From NCBI GenBank assembly GCA_964057225.1, contig OZ059894.1:12224131-12288130 (forward strand): a DNA stretch of 64,000 bases, in the 5' to 3' direction. The notes beneath the pieces are model-generated. The model was not told the DNA's origin. It did no database searches and saw only the letters and a list, made by a program, of their open reading frames with translations. Below, piece after piece: positions 1-6,803 of the stretch (positions are counted from its first letter, which is position 1; each line of letters begins with the position of its first letter). This DNA is from Auanema rhodensis (Eukaryota > Nematoda > Chromadorea > Rhabditida > Rhabditidae). A program made the translations under genes and the position numbers.

Positions 1-90
1 ACATTTTCTCACACAAGGGTCCCCCCTTACCTACTTTTTTTCTCATTACTCGTTTCAACCTCATCCGATCACTCTGCAAACATGTTTAAT

Positions 91-150
91 CGTTCTAACT
101 TGTTGAAATACGTCTTAAAAGTCTAAACAACATGCATATGCATAATAGAA
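91..150. repeat. Intra-unit dispersed block A
   Basis: This 60-bp block aligns without gaps to block B at 1958..2017 with 51 identities (85%). It contains the shared words CGTTCTAAC, GTTGAAATACGTCT and AACATGCATATG. No known gene is recognised in it. Both blocks are present in every unit. Confidence 0.85.
132..143. other. 12-bp perfect palindrome in block A
   Basis: ATGCATATGCAT is perfectly self-complementary. The equivalent position of block B reads ATGCATATGTAT, so the symmetry is lost there. It could bind a homeodomain or POU-type factor, but nothing else supports that. Confidence 0.4.
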
Positions 151-205
151 ACCACCCGAATAGGCCCCCACGCACTAAACGAGATATATACATTACCAGT
201 ATAGT

Positions 206-245
206 AATAGAACACATATTGAAGATTAATTCGATAAGAACAATT
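206..245 (-). pseudogene. Truncated U2 snRNA fragment (stem IIa region)
   Basis: These 40 bases match U2 at 669..708 in 36 positions, and all four differences are transitions. The match covers U2 nt 39 to 78: TTGTTCTTATCGAATTAATC and onward. The flanks on both sides show no further U2 similarity, so the branch-site element, Sm site and 3' domain are absent. In the fragment the stem IIa helix has a C-A mismatch (TATCGAA/TTCAATA). It lies 463 bp downstream of the real gene on the same strand and recurs at offset 206..245 in every unit, so it was fixed before expansion. Confidence 0.85.
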
Positions 246-433
246 TATTGACGTAGAGAATGTTTGTTCCGAAAAACTACAATATTAAACTATAAAAGTA
301 ACAAAAGCGTAGAGGCAGCAAAGACATGAATAAACATAAATGTAAATACAGAATTACCAGGTAGTACATAAGTATGACAAAAAATTATAAGAAAGCCATG
401 AAAATAGAAGGTTTGTGAACAAATGAGAGGTAC

Positions 434-517
434 ATCTTTGATCGTATAGTCATTTCTAAACCGTTCGTATGCTGCAGCATCGTCATAAGCGTCACTCAAG
501 TTGAATTTCCATGTGTA
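434..517 (-). other. Exon-like 28-codon stretch, unidentified
   Basis: On the minus strand, directly after an in-frame TAG, 28 codons read with an unusually protein-like composition for this spacer, including SDAYDDAAAYERFRNDY. The stretch is preceded by TAG, as a weak splice acceptor might be, and followed by GTACCT, a weak donor. Beyond it the frame becomes hydrophobic, low-complexity spacer and ends near 290. No family was recognised. It may be a captured exon fragment or chance. No ATG opens the frame. Confidence 0.2.
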
Positions 518-549
518 CTACACGATTTTCATTCTTATTGTTACATTCT

Positions 550-562
550 TTCCCTGAGGGAA
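550..562 (-). other. Short inverted repeat at U2 3' end
   Basis: TTCCC TCA GGGAA on the minus strand lies at and just past the estimated U2 3' end. It may help set the 3' end of the precursor or be a U2 tail hairpin. No classical snRNA 3' box is obvious after it. Confidence 0.4.
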
Positions 563-746
563 TGGGCCGTTCCCGCCAGCAGTGCAAGAGCGGGTCGACC
601 CGTGAGGTGGAGCTAGCAAGCCAGCATCTACCTCAAGTCTCAAAAATCGGTTAACCTTATTGTGAACCAATGGAACACATATCGAAGGTTAATTCGATAA
701 GAACGATTACTACACTTTGATCTTAGCCAAAAGGCCGAGAAGCGAT
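561..746 (-). ncRNA. U2: U2 spliceosomal snRNA, unit 1 (reference copy)
   Basis: U2 is the RNA core of the U2 snRNP, which pairs with the intron branch site in the nucleus. Read on the minus strand from 746, it opens with ATCGCTTCTCGGCC and the stem I region found in metazoan U2. The branch-site recognition element GTAGTA lies at 713..708 (nt 34-39). Stem IIa is a perfect 7-bp helix, TATCGAA/TTCGATA, with loop TTAACC; GGTTAA in 656..649 can pair with that loop, as in the known IIa/IIc alternative fold. The Sm site ATTTTTGAG is at 647..639. Stem-loop III follows, then stem-loop IV at 601..564, with GGG/CCC and CCCGC/GCGGG helices and a loop keeping TTGCA, the U2B'' contact region in other U2 RNAs. 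The 5' end is firm; the 3' end is estimated to within a few bases. No T-run follows, as expected for a polymerase II snRNA gene. Confidence 0.97.
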
Positions 747-799
747 ACAGCATAGCCATGAGTATCAAAGACATCAAGCAAATGTATCGTACTTGTTAC

Positions 800-809
800 G
801 AGTGCACTC
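800..809 (-). promoter_or_regulatory. Candidate snRNA proximal sequence element upstream of U2
   Basis: GAGTGCACTC is a perfect 10-bp palindrome located 54 to 63 bases upstream of the U2 5' end, where the proximal sequence element of metazoan snRNA genes normally sits. It is also among the most GC-rich stretches in an AT-rich spacer. I do not know the element's consensus for this organism, so the call rests on position and symmetry alone. Confidence 0.35.
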
Positions 810-1185
810 TCTCATTTGAATATAAAAGTGTGGTTTGACCATCTTGACTGTACAGGTCATAAATGGCTCATATAAACTGTGGATTTACTCAACTTTTGGA
901 CTTATTTTTTTCTTATTCGAAGCGCTGCACTTTTTTCTATTCTTTTTATTCAAATACTTGTATATAGTTTTATATGTACGGTTGCAAAGTTTCCGAATAT
1001 TTTATATATTTTTATACAATAATTAGGAGAAGGTTAATACAATGAAATCTCCCAACTTTACAGTGTTTGTATTGCTTACAGTATCTAGAACAACCACTCT
1101 TGTAATATTAGAGCACATATCAATCAACAACTTTTTCTAGTTATCAAAGCTTTTTTATTTCTTCAAGATATTTCAAATAAAATAT

Positions 1186-1189
1186 AAAA
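1186..1189 (-). terminator. Polymerase III terminator of left 5S gene
   Basis: AAAA on the plus strand gives TTTT on the coding strand directly after the final C of 5S. A run of four or more T is the standard polymerase III stop. The same run follows the right copy at 1546..1549 and every other 5S gene in the array. Confidence 0.85.
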
Positions 1190-1307
1190 GCTTACGACAC
1201 CCGGGATTCCCAAGCCGTCTCCGATCCAAGTACTAACCGGGCCCAACGTTGCTTGACTTGCCAGATCGGACGGGATGGCGTACTTTCAACGTGGTATGGT
1301 CGTAAGC
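1190..1307 (-). rRNA. 5S: 5S ribosomal RNA, unit 1 left copy (reference copy)
   Basis: 5S rRNA is a structural RNA of the large ribosomal subunit. Read on the minus strand from 1307 it begins GCTTACGACCATACCACG and ends GGGTGTCGTAAGC; the ends GCTTACGAC and GTCGTAAGC form a perfect helix I. The interior GTTAGTACTTGGATCGGAG carries the conserved 5S core containing the TFIIIA/box C region, and CCCGTCCGATCTGGCAAG the loop B/C region. The length of 118 nt is normal. TTTT follows directly at 1189..1186, a polymerase III terminator. From memory it is close to Caenorhabditis 5S (GATCGGAGACGG, GCAACGTTG), unlike insect 5S. It shares orientation with U2 and with the second 5S gene 360 bp away. Confidence 0.98.
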
Positions 1308-1329
1308 AATGTTATATTCTTCATTATCA

Positions 1330-1339
1330 GTTATATCAC
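1330..1339 (-). promoter_or_regulatory. Possible TATA-like upstream element of 5S
   Basis: GTGATATAAC lies 23 to 32 bases upstream of the 5S start at 1307. The same sequence is at the same distance from the right 5S copy (1690..1699). Several invertebrate 5S genes are known to need a TATA-like box near -30 besides the internal promoter. The spacer is AT-rich, so chance is possible; conservation between the two subrepeats is mild support only. Confidence 0.4.
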
Positions 1340-1395
1340 TCTAAATCTTGTTGTTAATAGTTAGGACCACAAAGAAAACAACAGGAACAGTAACA

Positions 1396-1754
1396 AATGA
1401 AATGCCCAAACTTTACAGTGTTCGAGTTATTTACAGTATCTAAGACTACCTCTGTCGTGTTATTAGAGCAAACATTCGATTAACAACAACTTTTTTTTAG
1501 TTATCAAAGCTTTTTTATTTCTTCAAAAAATTTCAAATAAAATATAAAAGCTTACGACACCCGGGATTCCCAAGCCGTCTCCGATCCAAGTACTAACCGG
1601 GCCCAACGTTGCTTGACTTGCCAGATCGGACGGGATGGCGTACTTTCAACGTGGTATGGTCGTAAGCAATGTCATATTCTTCATTATCAGTTATATCACT
1701 CTAAATCTTGTTGTTAATAGATACGACCACAAAGAAAACAACAGGAACAGTAAC
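1396..1754 (-). repeat. Internal 5S-containing subrepeat, copy 2
   Basis: This is the partner of 1041..1394 and holds the right 5S gene. The region beyond the gene (1668..1754) differs from copy 1 at only a few positions, for example GTCATATTC against GTTATATTC and TAGATACGACC against TAGTTAGGACC. The opposite flank is more diverged. It ends where the A-run/T-run preceding the TA microsatellite begins. Confidence 0.93.
1550..1667 (-). rRNA. 5S: 5S ribosomal RNA, unit 1 right copy
   Basis: This is identical over all 118 bases to the copy at 1190..1307, although the flanks of the two copies differ at many positions. Transcription on the minus strand starts at 1667 and ends at the T-run 1549..1546. 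It lies exactly 360 bp upstream (in transcription terms) of its sister and is the first RNA gene after the TA microsatellite. Identity of gene with diverged flanks fits selection or gene conversion acting on the gene. Both copies look intact and functional. Confidence 0.98.
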
Positions 1755-1809
1755 AATAACAAAAAAAATTTTTTTTTCACCTATGTGTCTAAAGGTTAGC
1801 CATGTATCC

Positions 1810-1812
<3 letters not shown>

Positions 1813-1861
<49 letters not shown>
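1813..1861. repeat. (TA)n microsatellite, unit 1
   Basis: 49 bp of uninterrupted TA, always bounded by CCGTT on the left and CAACAGTAAAAAG on the right. This is the only fast-changing part of the unit: tract length is always odd and runs from 27 to 53 bp across the array. Confidence 0.99.
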
Positions 1862-1863
<2 letters not shown>

Positions 1864-1957
1864 ACAGTAAAAAGTCCAATCAAGAGAGAAATTTTTTCAA
1901 CACATAGTTGTTTTTTTTTTAAATATCATTGTTTTTCCTCATAACTCGGTTTAAACT

Positions 1958-2017
1958 CGTTCTAACCCGTTGAAATACGTCTAGAAAGTCTTTATAACAT
2001 GCATATGTATGATAGAA
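1958..2017. repeat. Intra-unit dispersed block B
   Basis: This is the second copy of block A (91..150). The similarity continues weakly to the left (CTCATAACTCGGTTT against CTCATTACTCGTTTC), with an insertion of about 30 bp in block A between the two similar parts. Confidence 0.85.
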
Positions 2018-2090
2018 CTTCATATTTATTGTAATAGAAAATTTTATTTTCAGACGTCTTGGTTAACAATGATATGTTTTACCCCCTTAT

Positions 2091-2121
2091 AATTTTTATC
2101 ATAATGTTCCTTATACGGAAC
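2091..2121 (+). other. U-run followed by small hairpin
   Basis: AATTTTTATC at 2091..2100 is followed by GTTCC/GGAAC (2106..2110 with 2117..2121, loop TTATAC). Sm-type RNAs have a U-run then a 3' hairpin, but the U-run lacks the usual following G, and no upstream RNA body is recognised. Confidence 0.25.
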
Positions 2122-2294
2122 GCTCAATGAAACTTGCTTCCAGAAAAATTTCTTTCTATTTTTTCTTCATATGTACGTAGATACTATAGAGAACTATGAT
2201 AGAAAACTTTAACATTCACGAAATCATCATTTCTCATTACGCTACGGAGGTTTAAAAAGCTGTGTTTTACCTTATAATAGACCGGAAAACCCTT

Positions 2295-2320
2295 GTGTTA
2301 AAACTGGACCGTTTTTACAC
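2295..2320. other. Hairpin (10-bp stem, one mismatch)
   Basis: GTGTTAAAAC and GTTTTTACAC pair at nine of ten positions around the six-base loop TGGACC. It sits ten bases from a second, GC-rich hairpin at 2331..2346. Confidence 0.6.
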
Positions 2321-2330
2321 ATATAAAAAT

Positions 2331-2346
2331 GTCCCGTATTCGGGAC
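2331..2346. other. GC-rich hairpin followed by T-run on minus strand
   Basis: GTCCCG and CGGGAC form a perfect 6-bp stem with loop TATT (AATA on the minus strand). On the minus strand it is followed at once by ATTTTTATAT and then the hairpin at 2320..2295. This could be an RNA 3' end or part of a small structured RNA; no expression evidence is available. Confidence 0.6.
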
Positions 2347-3043
2347 CCTAATGTAACTTTTGATTCCCTATATTTTTTTTCATGAAATTTACAATCTACT
2401 GTAGAAAGAAGAATTATTTTTATAAAAACTGTAAATTTTTGAAAAATGAAAACAAAACGAAAACAAAAACAACTTTTTTTTGAACATTTTCTCACACAAG
2501 GGTCCCCCCTTACCTACTTTTTTTCTCATTACTCGTTTCAACCTCATCCGATCACTCTGCAAACATGTTTAATCGTTCTAACTTGTTGAAATACGTCTTA
2601 AAAGTCTAAACAACATGCATATGCATAATAGAAACCACCCGAATAGGCCCCCACGCACTAAACGAGATATATACATTACCAGTATAGTAATAGAACACAT
2701 ATTGAAGATTAATTCGATAAGAACAATTTATTGACGTAGAGAATGTTTGTTCCGAAAAACTACAATATTAAACTATAAAAGTAACAAAAGCGTAGAGGCA
2801 GCAAAGACATGAATAAACATAAATGTAAATACAGAATTACCAGGTAGTACATAAGTATGACAAAAAATTATAAGAAAGCCATGAAAATAGAAGGTTTGTG
2901 AACAAATGAGAGGTACATCTTTGATCGTATAGTCATTTCTAAACCGTTCGTATGCTGCAGCATCGTCATAAGCGTCACTCAAGTTGAATTTCCATGTGTA
3001 CTACACGATTTTCATTCTTATTGTTACATTCTTTCCCTGAGGG

Positions 3044-3229
3044 AATGGGCCGTTCCCGCCAGCAGTGCAAGAGCGGGTCGACCCGTGAGGTGGAGCTAGC
3101 AAGCCAGCATCTACCTCAAGTCTCAAAAATCGGTTAACCTTATTGTGAACCAATGGAACACATATCGAAGGTTAATTCGATAAGAACGATTACTACACTT
3201 TGATCTTAGCCAAAAGGCCGAGAAGCGAT
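3044..3229 (-). ncRNA. U2: U2 snRNA, unit 2
   Basis: No difference seen from 561..746. Confidence 0.96.
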
Positions 3230-3672
3230 ACAGCATAGCCATGAGTATCAAAGACATCAAGCAAATGTATCGTACTTGTTACGAGTGCACTCTCTCATTT
3301 GAATATAAAAGTGTGGTTTGACAATCTTGACTGTACAGGTCATAAATGGCTCATATAAACTGTGGATTTACTCAACTTTTGGACTTATTTTTTTCTTATT
3401 CGAAGCGCTGCACTTTTTTCTATTCTTTTTATTCAAATACTTGTATATAGTTTTATATGTACGGTTGCAAAGTTTCCGAATATTTTATATATTTTTATAC
3501 AATAATTAGGAGAAGGTTAATACAATGAAATCTCCCAACTTTACAGTGTTTGTATTGCTTACAGTATCTAGAACAACCACTCTTGTAATATTAGAGCACA
3601 TATCAATCAACAACTTTTTCTAGTTATCAAAGCTTTTTTATTTCTTCAAGATATTTCAAATAAAATATAAAA

Positions 3673-3790
3673 GCTTACGACACCCGGGATTCCCAAGCCG
3701 TCTCCGATCCAAGTACTAACCGGGCCCAACGTTGCTTGACTTGCCAGATCGGACGGGATGGCGTACTTTCAACGTGGTATGGTCGTAAGC
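3673..3790 (-). rRNA. 5S: 5S rRNA, unit 2 left copy
   Basis: No difference seen from 1190..1307. Confidence 0.97.
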
Positions 3791-4032
3791 AATGTTATAT
3801 TCTTCATTATCAGTTATATCACTCTAAATCTTGTTGTTAATAGTTAGGACCACAAAGAAAACAACAGGAACAGTAACAAATGAAATGCCCAAACTTTACA
3901 GTGTTCGAGTTATTTACAGTATCTAAGACTACCTCTGTCGTGTTATTAGAGCAAACATTCGATTAACAACAACTTTTTTTTAGTTATCAAAGCTTTTTTA
4001 TTTCTTCAAAAAATTTCAAATAAAATATAAAA

Positions 4033-4150
4033 GCTTACGACACCCGGGATTCCCAAGCCGTCTCCGATCCAAGTACTAACCGGGCCCAACGTTGCTTGAC
4101 TTGCCAGATCGGACGGGATGGCGTACTTTCAACGTGGTATGGTCGTAAGC
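4033..4150 (-). rRNA. 5S: 5S rRNA, unit 2 right copy
   Basis: No difference seen from 1550..1667. Confidence 0.97.
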
Positions 4151-4295
4151 AATGTCATATTCTTCATTATCAGTTATATCACTCTAAATCTTGTTGTTAA
4201 TAGATACGACCACAAAGAAAACAACAGGAACAGTAACAATAACAAAAAAAATTTTTTTTTCACCTATGTGTCTAAAGGTTAGCCATGTATCCGTT

Positions 4296-4322
4296 TATAT
4301 ATATATATATATATATATATAT
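4296..4322. repeat. (TA)n microsatellite, unit 2
   Basis: 27 bp, the shortest tract. Confidence 0.98.
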
Positions 4323-5504
4323 CAACAGTAAAAAGTCCAATCAAGAGAGAAATTTTTTCAACACATAGTTGTTTTTTTTTTAAATATCATTGTTTTTCCT
4401 CATAACTCGGTTTAAACTCGTTCTAACCCGTTGAAATACGTCTAGAAAGTCTTTATAACATGCATATGTATGATAGAACTTCATATTTATTGTAATAGAA
4501 AATTTTATTTTCAGACGTCTTGGTTAACAATGATATGTTTTACCCCCTTATAATTTTTATCATAATGTTCCTTATACGGAACGCTCAATGAAACTTGCTT
4601 CCAGAAAAATTTCTTTCTATTTTTTCTTCATATGTACGTAGATACTATAGAGAACTATGATAGAAAACTTTAACATTCACGAAATCATCATTTCTCATTA
4701 CGCTACGGAGGTTTAAAAAGCTGTGTTTTACCTTATAATAGACCGGAAAACCCTTGTGTTAAAACTGGACCGTTTTTACACATATAAAAATGTCCCGTAT
4801 TCGGGACCCTAATGTAACTTTTGATTCCCTATATTTTTTTTCATGAAATTTACAATCTACTGTAGAAAGAAGAATTATTTTTATAAAAACTGTAAATTTT
4901 TGAAAAATGAAAACAAAACGAAAACAAAAACAACTTTTTTTTGAACATTTTCTCACACAAGGGTCCCCCCTTACCTACTTTTTTTCTCATTACTCGTTTC
5001 AACCTCATCCGATCACTCTGCAAACATGTTTAATCGTTCTAACTTGTTGAAATACGTCTTAAAAGTCTAAACAACATGCATATGCATAATAGAAACCACC
5101 CGAATAGGCCCCCACGCACTAAACGAGATATATACATTACCAGTATAGTAATAGAACACATATTGAAGATTAATTCGATAAGAACAATTTATTGACGTAG
5201 AGAATGTTTGTTCCGAAAAACTACAATATTAAACTATAAAAGTAACAAAAGCGTAGAGGCAGCAAAGACATGAATAAACATAAATGTAAATACAGAATTA
5301 CCAGGTAGTACATAAGTATGACAAAAAATTATAAGAAAGCCATGAAAATAGAAGGTTTGTGAACAAATGAGAGGTACATCTTTGATCGTATAGTCATTTC
5401 TAAACCGTTCGTATGCTGCAGCATCGTCATAAGCGTCACTCAAGTTGAATTTCCATGTGTACTACACGATTTTCATTCTTATTGTTACATTCTTTCCCTG
5501 AGGG

Positions 5505-5690
5505 AATGGGCCGTTCCCGCCAGCAGTGCAAGAGCGGGTCGACCCGTGAGGTGGAGCTAGCAAGCCAGCATCTACCTCAAGTCTCAAAAATCGGTTAACC
5601 TTATTGTGAACCAATGGAACACATATCGAAGGTTAATTCGATAAGAACGATTACTACACTTTGATCTTAGCCAAAAGGCCGAGAAGCGAT
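5505..5690 (-). ncRNA. U2: U2 snRNA, unit 3
   Basis: No difference seen from 561..746. Confidence 0.96.
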
Positions 5691-6133
5691 ACAGCATAGC
5701 CATGAGTATCAAAGACATCAAGCAAATGTATCGTACTTGTTACGAGTGCACTCTCTCATTTGAATATAAAAGTGTGGTTTGACAATCTTGACTGTACAGG
5801 TCATAAATGGCTCATATAAACTGTGGATTTACTCAACTTTTGGACTTATTTTTTTCTTATTCGAAGCGCTGCACTTTTTTCTATTCTTTTTATTCAAATA
5901 CTTGTATATAGTTTTATATGTACGGTTGCAAAGTTTCCGAATATTTTATATATTTTTATACAATAATTAGGAGAAGGTTAATACAATGAAATCTCCCAAC
6001 TTTACAGTGTTTGTATTGCTTACAGTATCTAGAACAACCACTCTTGTAATATTAGAGCACATATCAATCAACAACTTTTTCTAGTTATCAAAGCTTTTTT
6101 ATTTCTTCAAGATATTTCAAATAAAATATAAAA

Positions 6134-6251
6134 GCTTACGACACCCGGGATTCCCAAGCCGTCTCCGATCCAAGTACTAACCGGGCCCAACGTTGCTTGA
6201 CTTGCCAGATCGGACGGGATGGCGTACTTTCAACGTGGTATGGTCGTAAGC
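6134..6251 (-). rRNA. 5S: 5S rRNA, unit 3 left copy
   Basis: No difference seen from 1190..1307. Confidence 0.97.
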
Positions 6252-6493
6252 AATGTTATATTCTTCATTATCAGTTATATCACTCTAAATCTTGTTGTTA
6301 ATAGTTAGGACCACAAAGAAAACAACAGGAACAGTAACAAATGAAATGCCCAAACTTTACAGTGTTCGAGTTATTTACAGTATCTAAGACTACCTCTGTC
6401 GTGTTATTAGAGCAAACATTCGATTAACAACAACTTTTTTTTAGTTATCAAAGCTTTTTTATTTCTTCAAAAAATTTCAAATAAAATATAAAA

Positions 6494-6611
6494 GCTTACG
6501 ACACCCGGGATTCCCAAGCCGTCTCCGATCCAAGTACTAACCGGGCCCAACGTTGCTTGACTTGCCAGATCGGACGGGATGGCGTACTTTCAACGTGGTA
6601 TGGTCGTAAGC
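6494..6611 (-). rRNA. 5S: 5S rRNA, unit 3 right copy
   Basis: No difference seen from 1550..1667. Confidence 0.97.
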
Positions 6612-6753
6612 AATGTCATATTCTTCATTATCAGTTATATCACTCTAAATCTTGTTGTTAATAGATACGACCACAAAGAAAACAACAGGAACAGTAACAA
6701 TAACAAAAAAAATTTTTTTTTCACCTATGTGTCTAAAGGTTAGCCATGTATCC

Positions 6754-6756
<3 letters not shown>

Positions 6757-6801
<45 letters not shown>
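6757..6801. repeat. (TA)n microsatellite, unit 3
   Basis: 45 bp. Confidence 0.98.

Positions 6802-6803
<2 letters not shown>

Larger units (their letters stand above)
1..560. other. Spacer downstream of U2 (unit 1)
   Basis: No intact gene. The spacer holds block A (91..150), the U2 fragment (206..245), the exon-like stretch (434..517) and a C-run at 21..27. The minus strand here is the 3' flank of U2. The same content follows U2 in each unit. Confidence 0.8.
747..1189. other. Spacer between U2 and left 5S (unit 1)
   Basis: The first ~100 bp are the U2 upstream region, with the palindrome at 800..809 and plus-strand TATAAAAG at 821..828. From about 880 to 1020 the sequence is T-rich on the plus strand. 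From 1041 it is the left flank of 5S subrepeat 1. A possible Sm-type RNA on the plus strand (832..905) is discussed as a finding only. Confidence 0.8.
1041..1394 (-). repeat. Internal 5S-containing subrepeat, copy 1
   Basis: This and 1396..1754 are diverged direct duplicates, each with one 5S gene, a left flank beginning AATGAAAT and a right flank ending ACAGGAACAGTAAC. The 5S parts are offset by exactly 360 bp, while the left edges are offset by 355 bp, so small indels lie in the flank. The left flank differs at many positions, for example TGTTTGTATTGCTTAC against TGTTCGAGTTATTTAC. The arrangement recurs in every unit, so the duplication predates array expansion. Confidence 0.93.
1..2483. 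repeat. Repeat unit 1 (2483 bp)
   Basis: Differs from all other units by C instead of A at 840, in the U2 upstream region. Confidence 0.95.
1668..2483. other. Spacer upstream of right 5S (unit 1)
   Basis: Right flank of 5S subrepeat 2 to 1754, then an A8/T10 pair of runs, the TA tract, a T10 run near 1911..1920, block B, and the hairpins at 2106..2121, 2295..2320 and 2331..2346. From about 2380 to 2483 it is A-rich and T-rich low-complexity sequence. No gene recognised. Confidence 0.8.
2484..4944. repeat. Repeat unit 2 (2461 bp)
   Basis: Shortest unit, wholly because its TA tract is the shortest (27 bp). No private substitution seen. Confidence 0.95.

Noticed and set aside
360-385. Resemblance of CCAGGTAGTACATAAGTAT to the complement of the U1 snRNA 5' end
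   Set aside because: The match is split by several inserted bases and no U1 body or Sm site follows on the minus strand.
290-499. 69-codon minus-strand open frame repeated in nearly all units
   Set aside because: It needs a TTG start, its second half is hydrophobic low-complexity spacer, and single-base deletions break it in units 17 and 26. Only its first ~28 codons are kept as a weak exon-like finding.
497-515. GGAAATTCAACTTGAG on the minus strand as a spliced leader exon
   Set aside because: Only loosely like SL1, the following bases TGACGC are not a donor, and it lies within the 3' flank of U2.
835-1026. 63-codon plus-strand open frame beginning at a TTG
   Set aside because: F/L/Y-rich translation of a T-rich spacer with no ATG start; recurs only because the unit recurs.
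1029-1038. GAAGGTTAAT shared with U2
   Set aside because: A 10-base match is expected by chance in a comparison of this size.
1708-1944. Plus-strand open frame with a long YIYIYI run
   Set aside because: It reads through the TA microsatellite; length and C-terminus change with every tract length.
1668-2483. tRNA, U1, U4, U5 or U6 genes in the spacers
   Set aside because: I looked for their conserved words on both strands (for example the U6 and U5 loop sequences and tRNA B box) and saw none.
2298-2495. 65-codon minus-strand open frame rich in F, K, C and I
   Set aside because: Product of A-rich and T-rich low-complexity sequence; no motif and no supporting context.
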